Shown: one piece after another, positions 8,554-16,667 of the stretch | Layout: every line of letters starts with the position of its first letter | Numbering within the stretch: position 1 is the stretch's first letter | NCBI GenBank assembly: GCA_016926135.1 | Contig: JAFGPH010000229.1 | Location: 1 to 32,330 of the forward strand | Length of the DNA stretch: 32,330 nt | Reading direction: 5' to 3' | Origin: Deltaproteobacteria bacterium | GTDB lineage: Bacteria > Desulfobacterota > DSM-4660 > Desulfatiglandales > HGW-15 | The notes under the pieces: generated by a model | Seen by the model: only the letters and a program-made list of their open reading frames with translations | Databases searched by the model: none | What the model was told of the DNA's origin: nothing | Position numbers and translations under genes: made by a program

Positions 8554-9861
8554 TCACTTGAACACGGAATGGACGATGCCGTAAATGTCCACTCCCATCT
8601 TCTCCAGCCTGGAGTAGTGTTCCAGGAGCTTCTTCGGGGCCAGCCTTTCGGTGATCATTCTCGTGTTCTCCTCATCGGCAAAACCTGTTTCCCGGCGCGC
8701 CATGGCCCTGGTGGATTCCTCCAGGATGCCGCCCAGATAACTGGGCTGCCTCGCGGCGGTACTTTCGTTCAGGTACTCGTTGAGGGCAAATCTCAATTCC
8801 GTCTCAAAGGCGTCCCGTTGCTTCGCGAAGAAACCTTCATCCAGGAATCGAAAGATGAACTTGGTGTGGGTATCGGAGAGTCGTTCCACCCCCCGGAAGT
8901 CGATAACGTGCAGGCCGGTCAGGGAATTGATGGAACTGGAGATGCACCTCCCTACGTAGTAAGCGGAACTACTGAGCGGAACGTTCATGATCATTTCAAA
9001 CAGCCGCGCGGCTCCGCCGAATTTTCTTTCGAACTCACCCGGGCTGAGTCTGACGACCTCCCGCTCCTCCCCCTGAAGGATGTGGGTGCATGTGACCCCG
9101 GTGACGTTCCATTCCGATGAGATCGTGTTGTGGAGAAGCACTCCGGAGAGGTTGGCCCCGGTCAAATCGGCCCCCAGGAGGCTGGCGTGGGCCAGGTTCG
9201 CGTCGCGGAGATTGGCTGACTCGAGATAGGCCTTTTGCAGGCTGGCCCTGGTCAGGTCGACCCCGCTCAGATCCGCATAACGCATTTCCGCCTCTTCCAG
9301 GTGGGACTCACTCATGTCGGCCCCGGAGAGATTGGCCCGTTTCATTTTGGTTTTTTCCAGTCTCGCAGCCAGGAGAATCGCACCCCGAAGATCCGCCTTG
9401 TAGAAATCACTCTCGTTGAGGATGGTCCCCCTCATGAAGGCCCCGACCAGAGAGGCCCTAGCGGCGCTGATCCTCTCCATCCTGGCCCACGGCATGTGGA
9501 CCCCCTTCAGGTTGGCCTCGTCCAGATCGGCACCCCTCATCTCCGAGTCCATCAGGTTGGCCTTCTCCAGATTGGTCGCCCGCAGATTGGCGCCCCTGAG
9601 GTTGGCTCCGGTGAGGTTGGCTCCAAAGAGATTGGAGCCGCTCAGGTTGATTTTTTCGAGATTGGACCCCTTGAGATTAACCTTGATAAGATCGGCTCCC
9701 CGCAGGTATGTGCCGGACAGATCAATTTGAGAGAGATCCGCGCCGATCAGGTCGGCCTTTTCACCCTCCCTTTCCCGGATCCACTTCTCGTGGTTCCTCA
9801 AGATCTCCCGGAGAGGAATCCCCTTGTGGAAATATTCGCGTGCGTCCCTGTACTGACCCAT
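8554..9861 (-). CDS. Pentapeptide-repeat protein with unassigned C-terminal domain
   Basis: 435 aa. Residues 36-243 consist of about 40 uninterrupted A(D/N)LXX pentapeptides (ADLIG, ADLSQ, ANLTG, ANLRG, ADLSG and so on), which fold into a right-handed square beta-helix. The N-terminal 30 residues (FHKGIPLREILRNHEKWIRE) are a charged helix often seen before such helices. Residues 250-435 form a separate globular domain that I do not recognise; it contains RCISSSINSLTGLHVIDFRG and a helical LEESTRAMARRETGF stretch. No signal peptide is seen, so it is probably cytosolic. Known pentapeptide proteins act as DNA mimics for gyrase or as scaffolds; nothing here decides between these. A GGAGG site lies 7-8 bp before the ATG. 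It is the last gene of a minus-strand group. Confidence 0.9.
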   Translation of the reverse strand: MGQYRDAREYFHKGIPLREILRNHEKWIREREGEKADLIGADLSQIDLSGTYLRGADLIKVNLKGSNLEKINLSGSNLFGANLTGANLRGANLRATNLEKANLMDSEMRGADLDEANLKGVHMPWARMERISAARASLVGAFMRGTILNESDFYKADLRGAILLAARLEKTKMKRANLSGADMSESHLEEAEMRYADLSGVDLTRASLQKAYLESANLRDANLAHASLLGADLTGANLSGVLLHNTISSEWNVTGVTCTHILQGEEREVVRLSPGEFERKFGGAARLFEMIMNVPLSSSAYYVGRCISSSINSLTGLHVIDFRGVERLSDTHTKFIFRFLDEGFFAKQRDAFETELRFALNEYLNESTAARQPSYLGGILEESTRAMARRETGFADEENTRMITERLAPKKLLEHYSRLEKMGVDIYGIVHSVFK

Positions 9862-9944
9862 GGGATCGCCTCCATCAAGATTCCCCCTGCAACACTGGGC
9901 GCCTTACCCTGCCCTTTTCACCAGGGCACCCACCCGGAAGGGTA

Positions 9945-10322
9945 TCAAAAACCCCAGGGCTTGCGGGGGATGCGATAGATCACATGAACATCATCGGTAT
10001 TCAGGTCGTAGAACTCGTATCTTTCAATGACGGTCCTGTGAAAAGGAATGACGTTCTCCCAGGAAGGGTCCATGTCGGACCATGGAATCTCCTCTTCCGC
10101 GATCTGGAGATAGCGTTCATCCTCAGGGAACTCATCCGCGCTCATACTGTAGGCGATCTCGAAATGCCCGGAAACATCGTCCTCATGCCCACTGCTGTCA
10201 TTGGCCACAAGAGATTGGTAGAAGAGGCCCGATCGGATCGTCTCTTCCAACCTTCTTCCCTCTTTCCATCCTGTTATGGAAACTACCTTATATGTCCCCT
10301 TCTTTTGGCAGGGTCCATTCAT
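9945..10322 (-). CDS. Small hypothetical protein, acidic
   Basis: 125 aa, not recognised. The sequence is acidic and rich in Glu, Asp, Tyr and Trp, with no membrane segment or signal peptide. It opens MNGPCQKKGTYKVVSITGW and ends DVHVIYRIPRKPWGF. The evidence for a real gene is an excellent ribosome site, GAGGAGGA (10331-10338), 8-9 bp from ATG 10322. Natural beta-strand/helix alternation and a same-strand position 83 bp before the pentapeptide gene also support it. Just upstream of the ribosome site is a cluster of palindromes (10341-10435). The alternative that it is a chance frame is unlikely but possible. Confidence 0.65.
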   Translation of the reverse strand: MNGPCQKKGTYKVVSITGWKEGRRLEETIRSGLFYQSLVANDSSGHEDDVSGHFEIAYSMSADEFPEDERYLQIAEEEIPWSDMDPSWENVIPFHRTVIERYEFYDLNTDDVHVIYRIPRKPWGF

Positions 10323-10340
10323 TCCATTTGTCCTCCTCGT

Positions 10341-10435
10341 GTCCCACCTTTACTCCCGCGCATTCGGGAGTCTTTTCCCCTTTGGGACCTCATGGGGTCA
10401 GGGACCCCTGTACACGTTCCAGGGGCTGAATCCCC
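10341..10435. repeat. REP-like palindrome cluster
   Basis: Three hairpins lie within 95 bp. (1) An outer GTCCCA (10341-10346)/TGGGAC (10383-10388) stem encloses a perfect ACTCCCG (10352-10358)/CGGGAGT (10365-10371) stem. (2) GGGGTCAGGGACCCC (10394-10408) is a 6-bp stem with a 3-nt loop. (3) GGGG (10422-10425)/CCCC (10432-10435). It sits between two minus-strand genes and would form the leader of the 125-aa gene. It resembles REP elements mobilised by RAYT transposases; that assignment is an inference. Confidence 0.6.
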
Positions 10436-10496
10436 GCTCATCTACAGTACATCCCTCTCTCTATCATGAATCGTGAAAGAATGGTCAACTTTTCTT

Positions 10497-11285
10497 TCAT
10501 TTCCCGGTGAAGGTCGGTCGCCTTTTCTCCAGAAAGGCCCTCGCCGCTTCCTGGTGGTCGGACGTTTCCGTCAAGAGAGCGAGTTGGGAGGAGATATAGT
10601 CCAGGTGGGATCTCAGGCTGCTTTTCAGGGCCTGGTAGACCGCCCTTTTCATCATCCGGACGGCCAGGGGTGGTCTTTCCGCGATCTTGTTCGCAAGGGC
10701 CATCGTCTCCTCCATAAGCCTGTCACGGGGTACCACCCTGTTGACCAGACCCACCCGGAGCGCCTCCGCAGGTGAAATTACATCCCCGGTGAGCAACAGT
10801 TCCAGTGCCTTTGCGATTCCCACCAGCCTCGGCAGGAAATATGCGCCTCCATCCCCTGGAACCGCGCCCATGAGGATGTAGGATTCGGCCAGTCTGGCCT
10901 TCTCCGAACAGACCCTGAGATCGCACATGATGGCCATATCCAGACCGGCCCCCATTGCAGCGCCGTTAATGGCGGCGATGAGAGGCTTGTCCAGGTCTTC
11001 CATGGCGAGGATGATGCGGTGCACCCCCTCCCAGAGAAACCTCTTCATGTCCCACGAACGGAGCCTTCCCTCCGCCATGTCCCGGATGTCTCCTCCGGAG
11101 CAGAAGGTGTCGCCTTTCCCGGTGAGGACAATCACCCGTACCTCGTCGTCCGCCTTTGCATCCTCCAGGGCCTTTCGCCAGAGGGTGATCATCTCGGGGC
11201 TGAAGGCATTCTTGGCCTCGGGGCGGTTGATCGTGATCGTCCCAACATGGCCCTCTGCGTGGTAAAGCAAGTGAGGTTCACCCAT
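10497..11285 (-). CDS. Enoyl-CoA hydratase/isomerase (crotonase) family enzyme
   Basis: 262 aa of the crotonase fold, acting on acyl-CoA thioesters in the cytoplasm. The oxyanion-hole segments are visible: FCSGGDI (residues 61-67) and NGAAMGAGLD (107-116). PGDGGAYFLPRLVG (143-156) marks a subgroup common in Proteobacteria. By my alignment with mammalian hydratase, the catalytic Glu144 corresponds to Asp116 and Glu164 to Tyr136. A classical 2-enoyl-CoA hydratase reaction should therefore not be assumed; isomerase, hydrolase or lyase activity is equally possible. It begins at ATG 11285, about 78 nt after a strong predicted start of transcription. No beta-oxidation partner is adjacent. Confidence 0.92.
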   Translation of the reverse strand: MGEPHLLYHAEGHVGTITINRPEAKNAFSPEMITLWRKALEDAKADDEVRVIVLTGKGDTFCSGGDIRDMAEGRLRSWDMKRFLWEGVHRIILAMEDLDKPLIAAINGAAMGAGLDMAIMCDLRVCSEKARLAESYILMGAVPGDGGAYFLPRLVGIAKALELLLTGDVISPAEALRVGLVNRVVPRDRLMEETMALANKIAERPPLAVRMMKRAVYQALKSSLRSHLDYISSQLALLTETSDHQEAARAFLEKRRPTFTGK

Positions 11286-11369
11286 CCTGATGCCTCATTT
11301 CATCCGCATCTTCTCCGGTTGCGACCGTGAGGACGGACCGCTGCCGCAACGGAATCTCCGATGAACTGG

Positions 11370-11398
11370 AGTATAGCGAAGCCTATTTTGTGTGTCAA
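11370..11398 (-). promoter_or_regulatory. Sigma70-type promoter of the crotonase-family gene
   Basis: On the minus strand, TTGACA (11398-11393), a 17-bp spacer and TATACT (11375-11370). The -35 is consensus and the -10 differs by one base. Predicted transcription start is near 11363, giving a leader of about 78 nt to ATG 11285. The -35 and the four bases after it (TTGACACACA) are identical to those of the promoter at 13265-13293. Confidence 0.8.
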
Positions 11399-11498
11399 AC
11401 AAAACGAGCCACAGTATGTAGTGGGGTCCCTGCTTGCCATTGGCGCCTTGCATTGGATTGCGGAGATACCCTGTTGCGTACTCGTTCAAAAAGCGCTT

Positions 11499-13019
11499 CT
11501 ACCCGGTCCGCCTAATCGGTCGCTGCCCCTGCAGGACGTCTTCGATACGGAGGGCCAGATCCTTGGGTCTTACGGCGAACCGCAGCCCCAGCTTCAGGGC
11601 GAGCCGGTTCAGGCGTTTGGCATGGCGCCAGTACGGGGGCTGCTGGCCCAGGAGCCTGCACACGGCCGCGGCGAGGCCGGAGAAGGAGAGATAGCCTTCG
11701 TCGTAGCCGAGAAGGATCTGCGCGTTTTTGGCCGCAGCCGCCTCCATCTGGTCCAGGGCGCGTTGCACATTCAGCTCATGCGAGACATACCAGAGAGACT
11801 CGGTCGGGTCGGCGTCGGGCGCGATGATCCGCTCCTGCAGGGCAGTGCGCCAGAGATCGGTGCCCGGATAAAGCCTCACCCCGAAGAAGATCTGCGCCAC
11901 GTGCCGCGAACCGCCCTCCCCCGACCGCAGGTGCTGGTGACAGAAATCGAGCGACTCCTGGATCGTGTCGTGGGTCTCTCCCGGTCCGCCCAGCAGGAAG
12001 CACCACCAGGCCAAGAAGGGAGTGTGCTCCAGTGCCTCCGCCGCGCGAATCACGTCGTCGCGGCAAAAGCCCTTGCGGTAGCTTGTGAGCATCGCGTCCG
12101 AAGCGGACTCGGGCGTGATCATGAACGAGCGGAAGCCGGCCCGCCACATGAGGTCCAGCAACTCGCGGTCGAGGTGGCGCGGGTGGACGCCCATGGCCGT
12201 AAAGTCGGCCTTCCAGGGCCGGCGTACGATCTCCTCCAGAATTGCGTGCGCGTGCTCGGGGGGATTGTTGAAGACCGAGTCGACGAACTCCACTGTGCGC
12301 GGTTTGTACTTCAGGACTGCCTCTTCGATCTCGTCCACCACCTCGGTCGGATTTCGCTCCCGCAGCCGGTGCCCTTCGAGGCTGCTGTTATAGGTGCAGT
12401 AGATGCAGCGATGGGGGCATCCGCGCTTGCCCTGGACATTGTAACTGCCACCCAGGCGCTCGTAAGGGGCCATGTCCACCCAGTGCCCGACTTCAGGGGC
12501 CTCAGGCTGGAAAGGGGGGAAGTCCGGCGGCGTCAGGTGGAAATCTCCATTGTGCATGAGCCCGACGCCCCGGATCCCGGTCCAAGCCTCTCCAGCGGCC
12601 ACGGCCTCCAGTAGCCGCGGGAAGCTGCGTTCTCCGTCCGACACGACGATCGCGTCGGCACCGACGCTGCGGAGCACCGCTTCCGGCATCAGGCTCGCGC
12701 CGGAGCCCCCGACAACGACCGGGGCTGTGGAGAGGCGACGCACCTCTGCAACCAGTTCGCGCACGCCGGGCAGGTACGAGACCGGGCGGAGCATGTTGGC
12801 GTTGTCGACATTGCGCACGGAGAGGCCTACCACGTCAGGCGCGAAGGACTTGATCGACGCGCGCAGGTGCTTTGTGGCGCGACCCCCCGCGAAGCAGAGG
12901 TCCAGGACGATCACCTCATGACCCGCACGCTGCGTTGCCGTGGCCACGTAACACAGACCGATAGGCGGGGCCGCCATGAGGTCCGCCTTACGGTTGGTGT
13001 TGACGAGAAGGACGCGCAT
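11499..13019 (-). CDS. B12-binding domain radical SAM protein
   Basis: 506 aa. The N-terminal Rossmann-like B12-binding domain (about 1-140) runs through IGLCYVATATQRAGHEVIVLD, VVGLSVRN, APVVVGGSGASLMPE and SDGERSFPRLLEAV. The radical SAM barrel follows, with the [4Fe-4S] cysteines Cys201, Cys205 and Cys208 (GKRGCPHRCIYCTY). FLLGGPGETHDTI is the glycine-rich SAM loop. Class members methylate unreactive carbon or phosphorus, or rearrange substrates; the substrate here is unknown. Arginine is encoded almost entirely by CGC/CGG, unlike neighbouring genes that use many AGG codons, which suggests acquisition from elsewhere. The gene stands alone, with its own promoter (13265-13293) and a MITE-like element in the leader. 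Confidence 0.93.
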   Translation of the reverse strand: MRVLLVNTNRKADLMAAPPIGLCYVATATQRAGHEVIVLDLCFAGGRATKHLRASIKSFAPDVVGLSVRNVDNANMLRPVSYLPGVRELVAEVRRLSTAPVVVGGSGASLMPEAVLRSVGADAIVVSDGERSFPRLLEAVAAGEAWTGIRGVGLMHNGDFHLTPPDFPPFQPEAPEVGHWVDMAPYERLGGSYNVQGKRGCPHRCIYCTYNSSLEGHRLRERNPTEVVDEIEEAVLKYKPRTVEFVDSVFNNPPEHAHAILEEIVRRPWKADFTAMGVHPRHLDRELLDLMWRAGFRSFMITPESASDAMLTSYRKGFCRDDVIRAAEALEHTPFLAWWCFLLGGPGETHDTIQESLDFCHQHLRSGEGGSRHVAQIFFGVRLYPGTDLWRTALQERIIAPDADPTESLWYVSHELNVQRALDQMEAAAAKNAQILLGYDEGYLSFSGLAAAVCRLLGQQPPYWRHAKRLNRLALKLGLRFAVRPKDLALRIEDVLQGQRPIRRTG

Positions 13020-13031
13020 TTGCCCCCTGGC

Positions 13032-13174
13032 GGGCTGCTGAAAAACGCCCGTCTACTGCGTTGCCCTCGTCCCTCGTGGTCACGACGCACTTTCATGTAC
13101 GCCTAGGGATTTCGGGCGCTTGTATCTGAGCGTTTTTGAGCACCCTGTAAGCAAGGTGTTTTTCAGCACCCTGC
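13032..13174. mobile_element. MITE-like palindromic element (143 bp)
   Basis: The left end GGGCTGCTGAAAAACGCC (13032-13049) is the near-complement of two right-end arms: GCGTTTTTGAGCACCC (13130-13145) and GGTGTTTTTCAGCACCC (13155-13171). No coding capacity is present. Elements with GCTGCTGAAAAACGCC-type ends are, to my knowledge, common in intergenic regions of sulfate-reducing Desulfobacterota; this recollection needs a search. It lies 12 bp upstream of the radical SAM start codon, inside the predicted transcript. Confidence 0.8.
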
Positions 13175-13264
13175 GAAAAGGTTGTAGGGCCGACGTGAAA
13201 GCGATTGCGGACTCTGCGGGCACGCTCTACAACAGGTGATAAGAATTCCCTTCTGGGGTACCCG

Positions 13265-13293
13265 AGTATAAGGAATCGGGGCGTGTGTGTCAA
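13265..13293 (-). promoter_or_regulatory. Sigma70-type promoter of the radical SAM gene
   Basis: On the minus strand, TTGACA (13293-13288), a 17-bp spacer and TATACT (13270-13265). Predicted start is near 13258. The transcript would carry a leader of about 240 nt, including the whole MITE-like element, before ATG 13019. Confidence 0.8.
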
Positions 13294-13332
13294 GGTCAAG
13301 GCCGAGTCCCTGTCCTGGGGTCGGGCGAGGTG

Positions 13333-14733
13333 TCATGAAGGCTGGATTCTGACTTGAACCACCCTTTTTGTGGAGGCGCTGAGCTTGAAACGTTCGTCGA
13401 GCCTGTAGCCGCATACCCAGACGGGTGTCTCCCCGGAGCAGAGGATGGGCGTGGTTTGCCTCAGGTGGAGGGGCAACTTGATGTCCACGAAGAAATCCTT
13501 GATCTTCTTGTGCCCCTTCATGCCCAGAGGGATGAAGCGGTCTCCGGGCCTGTAATTCCTGATGACCAGGGGAAATTGCAGCAAATCTGCATCCAGGAGT
13601 GCGGTCCAAGGCGATTCGGTCACGTCGAGGTCCGGCGAAGACTTTCTCTCGGTGACAGTGACGCAACGCCCGATCTCCGCGATCCGGACCATGCCCGGGT
13701 TGTCCAGTCGGTAACAAAAGGCCCCGATCTTCTCCTGCTTCCGGAGGGTGAAAACGATGCGATCATATACCCGCCTGACGTTCAACTGATTCGGCAGGTT
13801 CAGGGCGGCCTGGGGCCTGTCGGCGTCTGCGAGATCGCTGACCGCGTGGACATGGGTCCTGCCGACGCTTTTGATATCCCCCTTGACCCTTAAGAGGATG
13901 CCTCGGACGACCCTGTCCCTGAGGGCCGACGGAAGACCCAGAAACGGGATACGGGGAATCGAGATGTCACCCTCCGGTGTGGTTTCCACCTCTCTGTCCA
14001 TCCACTGACCGGAAAGGGCGTCCAGGTATGCGCTTTCTTCCCTGAGGATGGAGGCCGTTTCTCCCAGGCGCTCTATGAGCCTCGGCTGGTATTTCAGCAG
14101 GACGGGGATGAGTTTCCTTCGGATCCTGTTTCTCATGAACCTGTCATGTAGGTTGGAACTATCGGTCGCAGAGGGAAGATCGACCTCCTTGAGGTAAGCT
14201 TCGATCTCGGCACGTCTGAGCTCGATGAGGGGCCGGACGATCCCCCCTTCCCGCAAAGGGGGGATGCCCGAAAGCCCGGTGGGCCCACTCCCCCTCAGGA
14301 GCCGCATGAGGAAGGTCTCTGCCTGATCGTCAAGATGGTGGCCCAACGCAATTCTCCGGGCGCCATGTCTGTCCCTCACTCGCTCCAGGAAGGCATATCT
14401 CGCGTCTCTGGCGGCCTCTTCGGTGGAGGAGGTGCGACGGTTTTTGAGGGAGGGGGATTTCTCCGTCTCGAAGGGGACTCCCATGGAGGATGCAAGGGTA
14501 CGGACCAGTTCCGTCTCGAACTCGTCCTCACCGGGCCGAAGTCCGTGATCGAAGTGGGCTGCCACCAGCCGTGCGCCGAGATCGCCTGACAGGTGGTGAA
14601 GGATGTGAAGGAGACACACCGAGTCAGGCCCCCCGGAAACCGCCACGATCACCCCCTCGCCGGGGTGGATCATCCCGTGCCTTCGGATCGTTTTCCTCAC
14701 CTTCTCAGTGGTCGCCCCAGCCGATTCCAACAT
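13333..14733 (-). CDS. tilS: tRNA(Ile)-lysidine synthetase TilS
   Basis: Attaches lysine to C34 of the CAU anticodon of tRNA-Ile2 using ATP, so that it reads AUA. The PP-loop SGGPDS (residues 33-38 from this start) is the N-type ATP pyrophosphatase signature; ALGHHLDDQAETFLMRLLRGSG and SRRKLIPVL-like segments (RNRIRRKLIPVL) follow. The C-terminal TilS domain (about 360-466) includes RPGDRFIPLGMKGHKKIKDFF. The length (466 aa) is normal. I chose ATG 14733, preceded by GGAGAGG, which overlaps the GT9 gene by 29 bp; GTG 14700 just after the GT9 stop is an alternative. An upstream ATG at 14769 would overlap further. It is co-transcribed with the GT9 gene from the promoter near 15676. Confidence 0.95.
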   Translation of the reverse strand: MLESAGATTEKVRKTIRRHGMIHPGEGVIVAVSGGPDSVCLLHILHHLSGDLGARLVAAHFDHGLRPGEDEFETELVRTLASSMGVPFETEKSPSLKNRRTSSTEEAARDARYAFLERVRDRHGARRIALGHHLDDQAETFLMRLLRGSGPTGLSGIPPLREGGIVRPLIELRRAEIEAYLKEVDLPSATDSSNLHDRFMRNRIRRKLIPVLLKYQPRLIERLGETASILREESAYLDALSGQWMDREVETTPEGDISIPRIPFLGLPSALRDRVVRGILLRVKGDIKSVGRTHVHAVSDLADADRPQAALNLPNQLNVRRVYDRIVFTLRKQEKIGAFCYRLDNPGMVRIAEIGRCVTVTERKSSPDLDVTESPWTALLDADLLQFPLVIRNYRPGDRFIPLGMKGHKKIKDFFVDIKLPLHLRQTTPILCSGETPVWVCGYRLDERFKLSASTKRVVQVRIQPS

Positions 14734-15637
14734 CCTCTCCGATAAGGCTTTTCGCCTCCTCCATGACATCGAAGACGAGGCCTGCGCAGTGTTTTCGATT
14801 TTGAATGACCTTCACCCTGGGGCCGAGGGGTCGCCATCGCCGGATGGATGAGTCCCTGAACAGGGCCAGGGTGGGTGCCCCCATCATGGCGGCGAGATGG
14901 GTGATTCCGCTGTCATGGCCGAGGTAAAGGCGTGCGGATCCCAACACAGAGACAAGCTCTTCCTTCCCCGGTGTCACGAGGATTTCCATGCCCGGGTGCT
15001 TCAAGCGCGTCTCGAAAAAGGGACGGACACTCTCCTCTGCCGGACCCAGGAGCAAAAGAACCCCTCTGCCACCGGACAGAGGGCTATCGTTCAGCGCACA
15101 AACCAGATCGAACCAGAACTCGGGGGGATGGTTCTTCTCGCAGCCCCCGGAACCCGGGTGGAGTATGATTCTCCCGGCTCCCGGAGGACTCCATTCGCCT
15201 CGCAGAAGAGCACGCCAGCAGGCCTCCTCAAAACATCTCTGCGCGTCCACCTTGGCTCCCGCCGCCTCCAGACACCGGGCCAGATAGAGGGCCACGTGGC
15301 CATCCTCTTCGTCCGGGGGCAGACCAGGGAACACGTGCACCTGGGCCTCCGGGAAGACGGCCTTCAGGCTTCTCTTTACCCTCCTGTCGGGGTCCCTGAG
15401 AAACGCAACCAACAGGGCCGCCGGCGGGAGACCTGGCAAATCGGGTGCATCCGTGAAGAGGCTGTGCCATCCGGGCGCCTCGAAGTCGAGACAGACATCG
15501 ACGAGACCTCTCACGTGGTCGATGCCCGGAACCCCGCCCACCAAGGTTACCGAAGCCGTGTGCCGCAACTGAATTAATGCCGGCGCCAGCATCAGCGTGT
15601 CGCCGAGGGCGGCGGGTCGAATGATCAGCATATTCAT
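14705..15637 (-). CDS. Glycosyltransferase family 9 (heptosyltransferase-like)
   Basis: 310 aa. GT9 enzymes transfer heptose or related sugars to the inner core of LPS on the cytoplasmic face of the inner membrane. The N-terminus MNMLIIRPAALGDTLML is the GT9 opening motif. The C-terminal nucleotide-sugar domain shows ILHPGSGGCEKNHP and GHDSGITHLAAMMGAPTLALF, both family hallmarks. The start is ATG 15637, chosen because a TATAAT/TTGAAC promoter lies immediately upstream (15671-15699); an earlier in-frame start at 15709 would lie upstream of that promoter. The next gene, tilS, overlaps its end. The acceptor and donor are not readable. The presence of lptD in the window supports an LPS-making cell. 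Confidence 0.9.
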   Translation of the reverse strand: MNMLIIRPAALGDTLMLAPALIQLRHTASVTLVGGVPGIDHVRGLVDVCLDFEAPGWHSLFTDAPDLPGLPPAALLVAFLRDPDRRVKRSLKAVFPEAQVHVFPGLPPDEEDGHVALYLARCLEAAGAKVDAQRCFEEACWRALLRGEWSPPGAGRIILHPGSGGCEKNHPPEFWFDLVCALNDSPLSGGRGVLLLLGPAEESVRPFFETRLKHPGMEILVTPGKEELVSVLGSARLYLGHDSGITHLAAMMGAPTLALFRDSSIRRWRPLGPRVKVIQNRKHCAGLVFDVMEEAKSLIGEDVGIGWGDH

Positions 15638-15670
15638 CGTCAGTTTCTGAAACCGGAGTGCTTTCAGTCC

Positions 15671-15699
15671 ATTATACCCGCTTGACAGGGGCCGTTCAA
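15671..15699 (-). promoter_or_regulatory. Promoter of the GT9-tilS operon
   Basis: On the minus strand, TTGAAC (15699-15694), a 17-bp spacer and a perfect TATAAT (15676-15671). Start predicted near 15664, with a leader of about 27 nt to ATG 15637. Its -35 box lies inside the spacer of the divergent htpX promoter. Confidence 0.7.
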
Positions 15700-15709
15700 T
15701 TGTTATCAT
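15682..15709 (+). promoter_or_regulatory. Promoter of htpX
   Basis: TTGACA (15682-15687), a 16-bp spacer and TATCAT (15704-15709). Start predicted near 15716, followed at once by the ribosome site GAAGGAGG (15721-15728) and ATG 15738. It overlaps the divergent GT9 promoter, so one polymerase should exclude the other. Confidence 0.72.
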
Positions 15710-15737
15710 TTACCTTGTAAGAAGGAGGACTTAGCCC

Positions 15738-16667
15738 ATGGGTAACTGGTTCAGAACGACTTTGCTGCTGGGCGCACTCACTGCCCTCATCGTCTGGATA
15801 GGCCGTTTTTTCGGGGGTCAGCAGGGGATGATCCTTGCCTTTGTGTTGGCCATAGGTATGAATTTTTTCAGCTACTGGTTTTCGGACAAGATCGTGCTGC
15901 GCATGTACCGTGCCCAGGAGATCACCCCTCAGGACAGCCCCCAGCTCTACGACATGGTGAGACAGATCGCGGAAAGGGCGAATCTGCCCATGCCCAGGAT
16001 CTACGTCATTCCCGAGAAGGCACCCAATGCCTTTGCAACAGGCCGGAATCCGGAGCATGCCGTGGTCGCCGTCACCGAGGGGCTCATGGAACTCATGAAC
16101 AGGGACGAGATCATGGGCGTCCTCTCCCATGAGATGGCCCATGTCAAAAACAGGGACATCCTGATCGGCTCGATTGCGGCCACCATGGCTGGGGCCATCA
16201 TGATCCTTGCGAACATGGCGAGGTGGGCGGCCATTTTCGGTGGGGGCTCCAGGGACGATGAGGGGGGAGGAGGTGGATTCGGCGCCGTGGGCATGATCGT
16301 CATGTCCATCCTGGCGCCCGTCGCCGCGATGCTCATCCAGATGGCCATCTCCAGATCCAGGGAGTATCATGCAGATGCCACAGGGGCCTCCTTCGTCGGT
16401 CACCCCGACGGTCTTGCCAGGGCCCTGGAAAAACTGGGGGCCTATTCCCGCAGGATCCCCATGCAGGCGAGCCCCAATACGGCCCACATGTTCATCGTGA
16501 ATCCCCTGAGTGCGGGAAGCATTGCCCACCTTTTCTCCACTCACCCCCCGCTGGAGGAGAGGATCGCCCGACTCATGGGCCGGAAACCTGCGTCCTTTCC
16601 CCAGGAGCCGGGGGAGGACAGGGGAAAAAGGGAGGCCGAGGCGGCCTGGAGAAAGCTAAGCCGCTAA
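15738..16667 (+). CDS. htpX: Membrane zinc metalloprotease HtpX
   Basis: 309-aa M48B protease of the inner membrane that degrades damaged membrane proteins. Two hydrophobic segments at the N-terminus (residues 6-20, 28-48) anchor it. The zinc site is HEMAH (His131, Glu132, His135) with third ligand Glu209 in [13 protein letters not shown]. Two more hydrophobic segments (about 148-165 and 178-200) flank a Gly-rich loop ([15 protein letters not shown]). The C-terminal [13 protein letters not shown] is a family hallmark. The ribosome site and promoter are well placed. In many bacteria htpX belongs to envelope or heat stress regulons; the promoter here looks like ordinary sigma70. It shares its last 3-4 bases with the stop of the convergent gene (CTAA). 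Confidence 0.97.
   Translation: MGNWFRTTLLLGALTALIVWIGRFFGGQQGMILAFVLAIGMNFFSYWFSDKIVLRMYRAQEITPQDSPQLYDMVRQIAERANLPMPRIYVIPEKAPNAFATGRNPEHAVVAVTEGLMELMNRDEIMGVLSHEMAHVKNRDILIGSIAATMAGAIMILANMARWAAIFGGGSRDDEGGGGGFGAVGMIVMSILAPVAAMLIQMAISRSREYHADATGASFVGHPDGLARALEKLGAYSRRIPMQASPNTAHMFIVNPLSAGSIAHLFSTHPPLEERIARLMGRKPASFPQEPGEDRGKREAEAAWRKLSR

Noticed and set aside
9235..9978. 247-residue plus-strand frame with regular repeats (IGPLEI, IGSPQV and similar)
   Set aside because: The regularity is the reverse complement of the pentapeptide repeats of the minus-strand gene.
13093..13299. 68-residue minus-strand frame over the MITE-like element
   Set aside because: It consists of element sequence and the promoter region; no ribosome site.
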